This document shows positions 7,033-14,792 of a stretch of DNA of 20,880 bases, piece by piece; position 1 is the stretch's first letter, and each line of letters begins with the position of its first letter. Source of the DNA: a virus; the IMG/VR virus record IMGVR_UViG_3300021964_000692, positions 1 to 20,880 of that record; one strand, given 5' to 3'. Made by a program: the position numbers and the translations under genes. Below the pieces are notes generated by a model, which was not told the DNA's origin, did not search any database, and worked only from the letters and a program-made list of their open reading frames with translations.

Positions 7033-7476
7033 TTACTTTACTCCGGTAAACTTCGTGCCTTGAATTGCTTTACCGTACCCACCGCAAGCCATATACTTTC
7101 CAGCATTAGCTTCAACAATGTCTTCGCTCTTTGTGACAAGAGGGCGGCCTTCACGGTTCATAGGATGATCTCGCTTTGACCGGGGATCATTCTTGTGAGT
7201 GGTTCCGTGCTTTTCGTAATACTCATCAAAAGCCTTACGCTTGGACTTTGGTTTTGAAGATGATTTTTCCATTTTTGTTCCGATCTTTGTGTCTTCTCTG
7301 AAAATACGCTCGGCATCCTCAAACCGTTTCATACGACCTTGAAGCTCCGGGGAATATTTTTCAATTACATTTGACCCGCCATCCTTGCGGCCTCGGGCTT
7401 TTTTTATAAGCTTCTTCGCTGACTTACGACTGACCCCAAGATCATCCGCAAACTGATTTATTCTTGGTCTTGCCAT
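7033..7476 (-). CDS. Basic HTH-like small protein with the shared Gly-rich C-terminal tail
   Basis: This 147-aa protein is strongly basic. Residues 1-30 (RINQFADDLGVSRKSAKKLIKKARGRKDGG) read as a short helix-turn-helix, with LGVS at the turn, so DNA or RNA contact is plausible. The middle is a charged Lys/Glu region (KMEKSSSKPKSKRKAFDEYYEKHG). The last 16 residues CGGYGKAIQGTKFTGVK parallel the endings of three small proteins encoded upstream (GGAVMKARGGTFKGTF type), suggesting a common C-terminal signal. The ATG is preceded by GGGAAAG and lies inside the end of the DUF1289 microgene. The ribosome binding site of the following gene is encoded within its final TGV codons. No established function. 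Confidence 0.65.
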   Translation of the reverse strand: MARPRINQFADDLGVSRKSAKKLIKKARGRKDGGSNVIEKYSPELQGRMKRFEDAERIFREDTKIGTKMEKSSSKPKSKRKAFDEYYEKHGTTHKNDPRSKRDHPMNREGRPLVTKSEDIVEANAGKYMACGGYGKAIQGTKFTGVK

Positions 7477-7589
7477 TTCTTTCCCCAGTTAATGATCTCG
7501 TCAATGGTACGTCCACAGCCAATACATCTTACACGTTCTTCGTCCAAGACACAAATACCTACGCACGGGCTAGTCTTTTTTGTGCTCAT
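7458..7589 (-). CDS. DUF1289-like four-cysteine microprotein
   Basis: A 43-aa frame from ATG 7589-7587 to TAA 7460-7458 encodes a protein containing SPCVGICVLDEERVRCIGC, followed by GRTIDEIINW. This matches the DUF1289 pattern SPCxxxCxx-D-xxxxCxGCxRTxxEIxxW, including all four cysteines (C9, C13, C22, C25), so a small zinc or iron-sulfur fold is likely. DUF1289 proteins are widespread in Proteobacteria and their role is not established. The gene is squeezed between neighbours, overlapping the membrane-protein gene before it by 20 bp and the HTH-like gene after it by 19 bp, in different frames. GGATGGG precedes the ATG weakly. Motif match makes this real despite its length. Confidence 0.82.
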   Translation of the reverse strand: MSTKKTSPCVGICVLDEERVRCIGCGRTIDEIINWGKKWQDQE

Positions 7590-7773
7590 GACCCATCCAA
7601 ATCCCAAAGACGCCAGTCATGACGCCCATAACCACACTTACGAAAGCCGACTGCTGTGAGCTAGGCTCCGGCAAAGCCATAAACCACTCAGCGCAGCGCC
7701 ACGACATTAACGTACTCATCAGCATCATAAAACGAGGTAGAATCTTCCATCTGAGGAAAGTCTCTACACTCAC
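7570..7773 (-). CDS. Small two-segment membrane protein, holin-associated
   Basis: This 67-aa protein starts with GTG 7773-7771, whose bases overlap the TGA of the holin gene as GTGA. It has an amphipathic N-terminus (ETFLRWKILPRFMMLMSTLMSW), a loop with PEPSSQQSA, and a clear membrane segment (FVSVVMGVMTGVFGIWMG) ending in HEHKKD. The pattern WFMAL..P..QQSAFVSVVMG...G.F..WMGHE recurs in small phage proteins beside holins. It could be a second holin, an antiholin or a spanin-like partner; the sequence alone does not decide. Coupled translation with the upstream holin supports a shared lysis role. Confidence 0.72.
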   Translation of the reverse strand: MSVETFLRWKILPRFMMLMSTLMSWRCAEWFMALPEPSSQQSAFVSVVMGVMTGVFGIWMGHEHKKD

Positions 7774-8165
7774 TTTGTTAAGCCCTTGGCCTTCTCGAAG
7801 CTACGCATCCCCCCAAGCCCAAGCATACCAAGTAAGACTGTCATTAAGCTGTCCATATCAAACTGAGGGTAGGCTACCGGCGCAACACCCATGTAGGCAG
7901 TCACCACATCCATAGTAGGGAAGACCAAAAAGTGAGCGAACAAAGCCAAGCTACAGCACCAGCCAACACTCGGGCGCCAACCCGCCACAAACAAGTTCCG
8001 TGACTTGGCTTCTTCAGCATTGATAGCCAACTGACCCTTGGCAAGCTCCTGTGCATGACGCTCCGCCATAGTGGCAATCTCATGCGCCAGCTTGTTCTTC
8101 TGGTCTTTGTCCTCAACAAACTTACCAATTAACTCGGTCGCTGGACCTATTAGTGCTTGGAGCAT
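7770..8165 (-). CDS. Holin, three-helix gene-transfer-agent type (GTA_holin_3TM-like)
   Basis: This 131-aa protein has a charged N-terminal helical half (LIGKFVEDKDQKNKLAHEIATMAERHAQELAKGQLAINAEEAKS, cytoplasmic coiled-coil-like). The segment NLFVAGWRPSVGWCCSLALFAHFLVFP follows, then VVTAYMGVAPVAYP and the hydrophobic DSLMTVLLGMLGLGGMRSFEKAKG. The motif (F)xAGWRPxxGWxC, together with the closing LLGxLGLGGMRSxEK, is characteristic of the 3TM holin family found in alphaproteobacterial phages and gene transfer agents. It would make the inner-membrane lesion at lysis. No endolysin is visible beside it in this window. AAGGA lies about 10 nt upstream of the ATG. Confidence 0.88.
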   Translation of the reverse strand: MLQALIGPATELIGKFVEDKDQKNKLAHEIATMAERHAQELAKGQLAINAEEAKSRNLFVAGWRPSVGWCCSLALFAHFLVFPTMDVVTAYMGVAPVAYPQFDMDSLMTVLLGMLGLGGMRSFEKAKGLTK

Positions 8166-8221
8166 CTTTTACGATTCCTTTTAGCTTGCTTTTTAGTCGT
8201 GCGGTTGTGCATATCCCACAT
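8150..8221 (-). CDS. Possible 23-aa basic microprotein between portal and holin
   Basis: A frame from ATG 8221-8219 to TAA 8152-8150 encodes MWDMHNRTTKKQAKRNRKRC and three more residues. It lies between the portal stop (8224) and the holin start (8165) and overlaps the latter by 16 bp. Every other gap in this cluster is only a few bases, so a 58-bp gap filled by a very basic peptide is suggestive. No clear Shine-Dalgarno is present, but the portal stop ends only 2 bp before the ATG, so reinitiation is possible. Recorded as a candidate only. Confidence 0.3.
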   Translation of the reverse strand: MWDMHNRTTKKQAKRNRKRCSKH

Positions 8222-8223
8222 GA

Positions 8224-10620
8224 TCACTGTCCACGGTTCCTTGCTAGATTAGCCTGAGTATTGATGCGATAGACGTTTACTTCATTACGATCATCGGCGA
8301 TACCTTGCTGTATCTGCATGCGTTGCATAGCCAGATCAGCGGCCTGCTGTAGTTTGGCCTGATCAATCTGGAAGTCCATGACGTCATTTTGCATCTTACG
8401 TTGAATTTCAACTTGATCATTTTGCAGTTCCTGTTGACGGATCTGAACAAGAGGATCTTGTTGTTGGGCTGTCTCTAACAATGGTGCAAGCTGTTCTAAG
8501 GTGTCTGCAATCTGCTGTGCTATAGCAGCATCTACAGCTTCTGTAGGCAATTGAGGGACTGGCTCCCCAACCATCTGAGATTTTTGAATTGCCTGCTTGA
8601 ACACTTCTTCAACAATATCTCTAGCAAACAAGGACACATGCTCCTGAATATGCGCCTGCAAGATAAGAAAAGCTTGCGGGTTAGCCTGAATAGCTGGCGA
8701 CTGAAGCAATGACGCATGCACACGAATATGTGCACGATGGTCTTGCTCTTTAAATGCCTGACTAGGGGCACCTTTAAGAGCCATTGAGTTTTCCATTCCC
8801 GGATCCATGGGCTGTGGTGGCTGCGGTGCCGGCAGAATTGCATCAATGTTCTTTACATCCAATGCGTCATACATCCGGCGATAGGCTTCATACTGGTTGT
8901 GAAGCTGCGGTGCTGCCTGAGCCAACTGAAGCTGAGTCTGCGCCAAAGACAAACGCTGGGACATTGAGAAGATGTTCGGGTCAGACACTGGTAAGATGTC
9001 AATTCGCCCATCAAAGTCCTGCTGCATAATCTCTGGTGGGATATTCTGCCCAACAAAGTAAGGATAAGGCATCGGGTTACTGGCAAAAACCTCCGCCAGC
9101 ATTCTAAACTCTTGCTTCTGTGCGTAATGCATACGCTTGTGAATGCTAGAGATTACCTTTGAACCCTGCTCAATTAATGCAACCGTAGTCCCAACAGGAG
9201 CCTGTGAGTTAACATCGGCTACCTTTGAGTCTGCCACCTGTGCAAAACGACGACCAGAATCTACAATTACACCAAGAAGCTGGGCAAGTGTAGCTGACGG
9301 CTCTTTGTAAGGCAGCGGGATAATAGAGTTTTTAAGATCGCCGCCGGGAGCGTCAATGTCACGAAACTCGCCGGGGGACAACGGCTCATCGTCATTACGA
9401 ATACGAACGCCCCTAGCTTTAAATCCAGCCGGCAGGTTCGACAAAGTTCCCGCATCAATTAACTGACGCAGAATTGAGGTCGCCGCACGAGACAATCCAC
9501 CGATTGTGTGCAGAAGACCAAAGCCGTAGAACCCAAAACCCGGCAAAAACTTATAGTGTGTGAAATATTGTCTGCGACGCCTTAAGGGATCCGCTTCACG
9601 ATAGCTTCTAACAAGGCTAAGAATTTCTCCAGAACCTTCATCAATGGTAACAATATAAGGTAGCCGAATGCCCGTGGGATCGCCCTGCATGTCAGTATCT
9701 TCAAACCCTTCAAGGTCGAGATCGACATGGACTTCATATAATGTATAGACATCGTCCCCATAATTAGGACGTATTCCCGTAAGCTCGTTAGCACGGTTAT
9801 GAATTTTTCCTTCATCTTCGCTCTCTTCAACTGGTGAAATATTTACGTCTTTGTAAATCCCTGCAAACTGCAGTTTTCTAATTTCGTTTTCAGTCATGCG
9901 GAAAACATGAGTTACCCGTTCTGCGGTTCGTAAATCGGACGCAGTGTAGGGTACAATCAAATCTTCTGCAGGCACAAATTTTGACACAGCGCGTTGTTTT
10001 GTGGGGTCAAAGTATACTTTCTTAAACGTAGAACCAGTCAGCGGCAGATAGTAAAGCATCTGATCAGTGTCTGGATCGAACTCTTCCATTACCTCAGTAA
10101 TCTGATAGTTCATAAAATCTTCAATACGCTGCGCCTGATCTTCCGTCTCTCTGGTTGGTGTGCCAAGAATTTGTGTCTTAACTGGACCACCAGAAGGCAG
10201 CATCTCTTTATACGACTGCGCCTGAAACTGTGTTACTGCTTCAGACAACAATGGATGATGCACACCAGACGCGCCTAAGAAAGGCTCGTTGCGCTCTTCG
10301 TAGTTAATACCAAGAAGGCCAAGACCTTTTGAAATAGCTTCTTCCCACTCATCGCGTGACTCTTGATCTTCTTTAATCTTAGCCCGTAAATCAGACGAAA
10401 TCTCCCGCAGGTCAGTGTCATCCAAAACCTCAGCAAGGTTGGCATTATGGTCGTACTCCTCAGTTTGGACCTCGACCATCTCTTCTTCACCTGCAATCTC
10501 AATGCCCGGTGGTAGCTCGTCCTCAAAACCCGGAAGTTCAACCTGCATTTCTTCAGGCATTAAGTCAGATGGGCCGCCCGGGCCCATTGCCATGTCAACC
10601 ATTTGTGGGGGTAGTGCCAT
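8224..10620 (-). CDS. Portal protein (large, P22-like size)
   Basis: This 798-aa protein forms the dodecameric DNA gate at the capsid vertex. Residues 1-60 are acidic and Met/Pro-rich. The core starts about residue 75 (DLRAKIKEDQESRDEWEEAISKGLGLLGI). It continues with PFLGASGVHHPLLSEAVTQFQAQSYKEMLP, DFMNYQITEVMEEFDPDTDQMLYYLPLTGSTFKKVYFDP and FVPAEDLIVPYTA, which together are the typical wing/clip start of long portals. The segment GFGLLHTIGGLSRAATSILRQLIDAGTLSN and KVISSIHKRMHYAQKQEFRML are the stem/crown-type helices. The C-terminal 180 residues are Gln-rich and helical (QIADTLEQLAPLLETAQQQ, QQELQNDQVEIQRKMQNDV), likely a barrel or coiled coil. Its ATG overlaps the preceding stop by one base and uses AAAGGAAC encoded in that gene's tail. 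Confidence 0.9.
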   Translation of the reverse strand: MALPPQMVDMAMGPGGPSDLMPEEMQVELPGFEDELPPGIEIAGEEEMVEVQTEEYDHNANLAEVLDDTDLREISSDLRAKIKEDQESRDEWEEAISKGLGLLGINYEERNEPFLGASGVHHPLLSEAVTQFQAQSYKEMLPSGGPVKTQILGTPTRETEDQAQRIEDFMNYQITEVMEEFDPDTDQMLYYLPLTGSTFKKVYFDPTKQRAVSKFVPAEDLIVPYTASDLRTAERVTHVFRMTENEIRKLQFAGIYKDVNISPVEESEDEGKIHNRANELTGIRPNYGDDVYTLYEVHVDLDLEGFEDTDMQGDPTGIRLPYIVTIDEGSGEILSLVRSYREADPLRRRRQYFTHYKFLPGFGFYGFGLLHTIGGLSRAATSILRQLIDAGTLSNLPAGFKARGVRIRNDDEPLSPGEFRDIDAPGGDLKNSIIPLPYKEPSATLAQLLGVIVDSGRRFAQVADSKVADVNSQAPVGTTVALIEQGSKVISSIHKRMHYAQKQEFRMLAEVFASNPMPYPYFVGQNIPPEIMQQDFDGRIDILPVSDPNIFSMSQRLSLAQTQLQLAQAAPQLHNQYEAYRRMYDALDVKNIDAILPAPQPPQPMDPGMENSMALKGAPSQAFKEQDHRAHIRVHASLLQSPAIQANPQAFLILQAHIQEHVSLFARDIVEEVFKQAIQKSQMVGEPVPQLPTEAVDAAIAQQIADTLEQLAPLLETAQQQDPLVQIRQQELQNDQVEIQRKMQNDVMDFQIDQAKLQQAADLAMQRMQIQQGIADDRNEVNVYRINTQANLARNRGQ

Positions 10621-10670
10621 TAAAATGTTCCTTTGAATGTTCCGCCACGAGCTTTCATAACAGCGCCGCC
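10614..10670. repeat. 57-bp direct repeat, copy 1 (portal start / small-gene tail)
   Basis: This copy matches 10889-10945 at 56 of 57 positions (difference at 10635 versus 10910). It covers the last 16 codons and stop of the 91-aa gene, the embedded ribosome binding site and the first codons of the portal gene. The second copy holds the same parts of the neighbouring gene pair, which indicates duplication or gene conversion. Confidence 0.95.
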
Positions 10671-10895
10671 TTTAGCTCTGCCGAGTTCTTTGTCGTGCTT
10701 TTTTCTAAGATTTCGTGCTTTGTTGCCCATGTAACCTAAAGCGCCCACGCCTAAAGCAGCCGTGCCGTGAGCAAGGTAATTAGCTATATCTTGTGCATGT
10801 GGCCCCACAGCCATAAACGCATCCATTGCAGCAGAGGTTTTTTTGATGTTCTTATCTTTTTTCTTTTCGGGAGCTTTTGGTTTTCTAGGTGCCAT
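10620..10895 (-). CDS. Small basic protein with possible membrane segment and shared C-terminal tail
   Basis: This 91-aa protein has a Lys/Pro-rich head (MAPRKPKAPEKKKDKNIKK). A moderately hydrophobic region follows (ANYLAHGTAALGVGALGYMGN) that could be a membrane or amphipathic helix, then a basic stretch (KARNLRKKHDKELGRAK) and the tail GGAVMKARGGTFKGTF. That tail is identical to the end of the gene upstream of it. The stop and the portal ATG overlap by one base (TAATG), and its start similarly overlaps the preceding stop. No family recognised. Small size, strong charge and location between terminase and portal would suit a minor virion or DNA-packaging accessory protein. Confidence 0.65.
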   Translation of the reverse strand: MAPRKPKAPEKKKDKNIKKTSAAMDAFMAVGPHAQDIANYLAHGTAALGVGALGYMGNKARNLRKKHDKELGRAKGGAVMKARGGTFKGTF

Positions 10896-10945
10896 TAAAA
10901 TGTTCCTTTAAATGTTCCGCCACGAGCTTTCATAACAGCGCCGCC
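10889..10945. repeat. 57-bp direct repeat, copy 2
   Basis: Second copy of the 10614-10670 repeat, offset by exactly 275 bp with a single mismatch. It encodes the identical C-terminal tail of the 103-aa gene plus the first two codons of the 91-aa gene (ATG GCA). The flanks on both sides are unrelated between the copies, so the repeat is bounded by the tail motif and the following start codon. Confidence 0.95.
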
Positions 10946-11206
10946 GTATTTTCTAGTATCCTCTTCAGAATAATAGTAAACATCTCGGTCACGCATTGTC
11001 TTGCCCTTAGACGCATCCGAGGTTAGACTATCCTTCTTTAACGCTCTTTTAGTTTTTTTATCTGTAGGACCAAATTTTTTGTTGTGTTCTTTACGAGCCG
11101 CTACTTCTTTTTTACCCTCGTCTGACCGTCTGTATCGTTTCGCATCCATACCTTTTCTTATCCGAACACCTGCGGGATGCTTAAATTTTTTACCGTCATC
11201 GCTCAT
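10895..11206 (-). CDS. Small highly basic protein with shared C-terminal tail
   Basis: This 103-aa protein is almost entirely charged (FKHPAGVRIRKGMDAKRYRRSDEGKKEVAARKEHNKKFG; KKTKRALKKDSL) and probably disordered. It ends KYGGAVMKARGGTFKGTF, matching its downstream neighbour exactly over the last 16 residues. No domain is recognised. Nucleic-acid binding is plausible from charge alone. Both ends use one-base stop/start overlaps. Its own start is served by AAGGGAG encoded within the last codons of the preceding gene. Confidence 0.65.
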   Translation of the reverse strand: MSDDGKKFKHPAGVRIRKGMDAKRYRRSDEGKKEVAARKEHNKKFGPTDKKTKRALKKDSLTSDASKGKTMRDRDVYYYSEEDTRKYGGAVMKARGGTFKGTF

Positions 11207-11403
11207 TAGAATACTCCCTTGAATCTCTGTGGACGGGCAATGGGGCTGAAGCCCTTGATCATCCCGCCCGCTGCTTTGCTGTTAGCAGATTTGCTCCATG
11301 CTTCCCACTGCTTATCCGTAAGCTTGGTCACATCTTCTTGCGCTATTTGCCTTATTTGTTTCATTGTACGTCCGTCAATGCGAACTTTGTCTTTGTCAGA
11401 CAT
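11206..11403 (-). CDS. 65-aa protein with related Gly-rich C-terminal tail
   Basis: The protein starts MSDKDKVRIDGRTMKQIRQIAQEDVTKLTDKQWEAWSKSANSK (described by parts: a short helix DGRTMKQIRQIAQEDV, then a helix with LTDKQWEAWSKSA). It ends AAGGMIKGFSPIARPQRFKGVF in which GGMIK and RFKGVF echo the GGAVMK and TFKGTF elements of the next two proteins. Function is unknown. The final codons carry AAGGGAG, the ribosome binding site of the following overlapping gene. AGGAGC near the end of the large upstream gene serves its own start. Confidence 0.65.
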   Translation of the reverse strand: MSDKDKVRIDGRTMKQIRQIAQEDVTKLTDKQWEAWSKSANSKAAGGMIKGFSPIARPQRFKGVF

Positions 11404-14400
11404 TACATTACGCTCCTAGCCATAGCACCAATGCCGCCACGGATATCAACGTGACCGCCCTTATTGTAAGCGCTAGGCACTTTTTTGGCAATGTCTTTTG
11501 TTTTTCCTGTTAGCTCAATTACGCGGGCAGGGCGTTTAATGTCACCAAACGGCTCTATTTTATTTTCTCTTGGGTTATATAAACCAAACGGTTTGTTTTC
11601 TACAGTAACACCTTCCGAAACTAATCGTTGTAATCCTGCGTCCAGAACATCACCGTAGTTTGTTTTGAAAGCTCTGTATTTTTTGGTTTGCTCTCTACCC
11701 GTGTCAAGAAGACCTTGAATTGTGTTTTTCATTACACCTACGTCAACTAAATCCTCCGCAATGTCGGGGTAATACTCACCTAATTCCTCACCACGGGCGT
11801 ATGATTTTAATGTGGTTTTTGCAAACTGATCTGAGGATGTGTTTGAAGGCATTAATCCAACTATTGCTTCTTTTTGTTTTGGGTCTTCAATGCTATCTAT
11901 TATTTCTTTTATGTCTTTTACAGGAAGATAGTTTTCGTCAGGTATATAATATGACCCCTCTTGTGTGTGAAAATCCGTTCGTTTTTTTACTGCCTCATCT
12001 ATTTTGGTCGCTACATCTGTGTAAATGGGAATGGTTACGTCAGTGTTTGTACCCATTGTAAACTCAGTGCTATCTAATCTTCCCGGCATAACAGACATGT
12101 CCGCCCAATCAGGCACCACAACTCCGTCTAAACCAAGTTTTTCAGCTTCCCGCACTGCTGCACGAAGAGCAAATTGATTAAATGCGCTTTGTGTTTTAAA
12201 CGGAACGTCTTGTATATACCCTGATGTACCACCAGAGCGGATGGTTTTGTCTCGAAGCTGAAGAACGTCAGCAACATTTTCTATGCCGCTTTTCTGAAGA
12301 ACGTCAGTATAAAAATCCTGCTTTGCCTCCTGTATGTCGATATCAGACGGACGTAGTCCGTCAATTTCACTAAGACGCTTTTCTGCAGCGTTAAAGTAGT
12401 TCTTTTTGTCCATCCAGTTTTTAAAGTTGGTGCCTAGCGTTCTAGCGCCAGTGAGCGTAGTCCCCGGTGCGTTACCCATGTAGTCAAGAACATCATTTAC
12501 CACAGCCTCGGCAGTCCTGCGAGTATTATTAGTGCCTATGTTGTTAACGCGCGAATATCCACGCATGTTTTTATATGGAAATTTACCTGAACCTATTTGC
12601 TTGTCTGTGGCTTTGTACTTTTCAACAAGATCGTTTACTGTTTTCTCATACCAGCCGTCCGGTAGCGCAGCCAAGACTTCGTCGCGGGACAGTTGCGAAC
12701 GAGCATTTTGAACCTTTTTACCACTTAGACCAATAACTATACTTGAGTTGTCCCCCTCAACACCCTTTAAAAATGCTTTGGTAAGGTCTTCCGAATAACG
12801 GGTAGCATCTTCTAACACTCTATTCATATCAAAAACGTTTTCAATTTGCTGAAGTTCGTCAAAAAGCGCTTCCTTCTGGAATTCAGCCAAGGTGTCTTTT
12901 TCCTTAATCATTTTACGCAACATGCCGGGCATGGCCGAGCCTATGCCCGCGTCAGACATCGCCTGTAAGCGCGATACTGCAGTTGCGTTTGATCGTCGCC
13001 ACATCTCGGTGAGGCCATCTCTAAGTATTGTGTTATCTGTGGTGTTGTCATCCCCTAAAAGTCTTAATAAAAACTCTTCTACCTGCTCCGGAGTTTTGCG
13101 ATCAGCAAGCCCTTCGTTAAGCGCACGAAGAGCGATATCAAATTTATTGCGTGACTGCGCTCTTTGACGAGATGGTGCGCCGTCTGCACGAAGACCTAAA
13201 CGATATTCCCCTTTTCCTTGAATTTGCCGTGCTTCCTCGTCTAGTTGCGTTGCTGTTTTTTCCATTTGAGAATAGTTAGATTTTTCTAGACTTGTATCTA
13301 TCTCCTTGAGAGCCAGTTTTTCGCCCGGGGTCAACGGTACACGCTGATCCTGAATCATTCTCCGGGCATATGATGTGTCACGCCCCTCCGCCAGATCGGT
13401 TAAACCTCTAATAAGATCAGCCTGAAACTCGTTTAGGCTCATGTATCTCCGACCGGAATCCGGGTTGTACGGATCCGGTACGATGCTAAAACGCACCTGA
13501 CCAAAGAAACCACTAATGTCATCTTTGAAATAGTCGTGACCCGGCACACCTTTTAGCTTTACACCACCAACCTGAGCACCTTTTCGGTTGCCAAACACAA
13601 TAACGCCGTGCCCGTCAAGGGCTGCAGCGTCAGTAACGCCGTCGGGCGTTTGATAAGCAAGACTTGGCACACCAGCAGTCTGCAGGTCTGTTTCCATGAC
13701 AGTCTTAACATCAATACTAGGCGCCACAGTGTCAAAAGTTTCGATTAGTTCTTCCCGCGAAAACTTTTTATCCGCATTCTTTGAAAAATAATCCACTAAA
13801 CCATACTGATCAAGTTCAATGTTTCTGCGATTACTTAACTGCTTACCTACCTGCTCTATCACAGACGACCCGGCTATACCCCCGGGAGGAATATCCATTT
13901 TTTTCAAAACATCAAGAAGTGGTGAATGTGCATCGCCAATCATCGATGCACCCTCTTCACTAATCATGTAGGTTTCCGGATTAGGGGCTAATGTCTTTTT
14001 AATCTTTTTTTCTTTAGGGCTGGCCCTGTACTGGTTTATCAGTTTGTACTGAGCGGACTTTTCTGCATACTCAAACTTGTCCTGACTTGGAAAATCTTCA
14101 GGATTTAAAATCCGGAAGTCAGGGAAAAAACTCTTTATATCTTCCGGAGTGTTGATATCGCCCTTAGAAATCAAGTCAACAAGTCTAGCGTCCGTGGACC
14201 CTGTACCACGAGCCTCATTTAACATTACAGAAGTTTCTGGGACAGGAGCCTTATCCATAGGAAACGTGGTCCGTGGATCAGGAGCCACCGTCACAGGGTT
14301 CAACTGCGGTCCGTTCGGAGGGAAAAAATCATTATCCCTGAGCCCCGATACAAGGTCCTGAAGTCCACGGCCCACTTTTGGCGCTAAGGTTGCAACCTTA

Positions 14401-14792
14401 GCATATAACGCGCCGGGAGCCAGAAACCTGCCCGCCATCTCTGGACGAAGTTCCCCCTGTTCATCAAAGAACTCGTCAGAAAGCTCTACACCAGCTTTTG
14501 CTGCAAGGCCCGATGCACCAAAATCTTTTGCAAACTGACTTACATTTTCCCTGACTTTAGGATTTGTGGCATAAAGAACGGGGCTTGAAATGACTGAAGC
14601 AGGCACCGCTAAATCCCCCAGTAACCCGGGAATGCCAAAAACCTCTTCCTTAACAAGACCAGTAGCCATCTGGGATAGCCGGTCCACCATACCTGATCCA
14701 GCCTCAGTGAGATTTTGCATGCGCTTGGAAAAACCAGCGGCTCTTTCCGCCTGTTGCTCATCTATACTTTTATCTATATAGCGCTTTGCCAT
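11403..14792 (-). CDS. Large 1129-aa probable internal virion protein
   Basis: This is the largest gene, between terL and portal. The N-terminus is helical and partly hydrophobic (GIPGLLGDLAVPASVISSPVLYATNP, residues about 50-80), followed by a Pro-rich linker. Residues about 425-465 (HDYFKDDISGFFGQVRFSIV ... RRYMSLNEFQADLI) resemble the block HVRF...G...LfIxExQSDxHQ found in very large marine phage proteins. Residues about 868-895 (FALRAAVREAEKLGLDGVVVPDWADMSVM) resemble its usual partner, a helix plus a GxDxVxxx strand. Here they are separated by roughly 400 residues. The end, YNKGGHVDIRGGIGAMARSVM, is Gly-rich. Size and neighbours suggest an ejection or internal head protein. ATG 14792 overlaps the terL stop by one base. 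Confidence 0.65.
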   Translation of the reverse strand: MAKRYIDKSIDEQQAERAAGFSKRMQNLTEAGSGMVDRLSQMATGLVKEEVFGIPGLLGDLAVPASVISSPVLYATNPKVRENVSQFAKDFGASGLAAKAGVELSDEFFDEQGELRPEMAGRFLAPGALYAKVATLAPKVGRGLQDLVSGLRDNDFFPPNGPQLNPVTVAPDPRTTFPMDKAPVPETSVMLNEARGTGSTDARLVDLISKGDINTPEDIKSFFPDFRILNPEDFPSQDKFEYAEKSAQYKLINQYRASPKEKKIKKTLAPNPETYMISEEGASMIGDAHSPLLDVLKKMDIPPGGIAGSSVIEQVGKQLSNRRNIELDQYGLVDYFSKNADKKFSREELIETFDTVAPSIDVKTVMETDLQTAGVPSLAYQTPDGVTDAAALDGHGVIVFGNRKGAQVGGVKLKGVPGHDYFKDDISGFFGQVRFSIVPDPYNPDSGRRYMSLNEFQADLIRGLTDLAEGRDTSYARRMIQDQRVPLTPGEKLALKEIDTSLEKSNYSQMEKTATQLDEEARQIQGKGEYRLGLRADGAPSRQRAQSRNKFDIALRALNEGLADRKTPEQVEEFLLRLLGDDNTTDNTILRDGLTEMWRRSNATAVSRLQAMSDAGIGSAMPGMLRKMIKEKDTLAEFQKEALFDELQQIENVFDMNRVLEDATRYSEDLTKAFLKGVEGDNSSIVIGLSGKKVQNARSQLSRDEVLAALPDGWYEKTVNDLVEKYKATDKQIGSGKFPYKNMRGYSRVNNIGTNNTRRTAEAVVNDVLDYMGNAPGTTLTGARTLGTNFKNWMDKKNYFNAAEKRLSEIDGLRPSDIDIQEAKQDFYTDVLQKSGIENVADVLQLRDKTIRSGGTSGYIQDVPFKTQSAFNQFALRAAVREAEKLGLDGVVVPDWADMSVMPGRLDSTEFTMGTNTDVTIPIYTDVATKIDEAVKKRTDFHTQEGSYYIPDENYLPVKDIKEIIDSIEDPKQKEAIVGLMPSNTSSDQFAKTTLKSYARGEELGEYYPDIAEDLVDVGVMKNTIQGLLDTGREQTKKYRAFKTNYGDVLDAGLQRLVSEGVTVENKPFGLYNPRENKIEPFGDIKRPARVIELTGKTKDIAKKVPSAYNKGGHVDIRGGIGAMARSVM

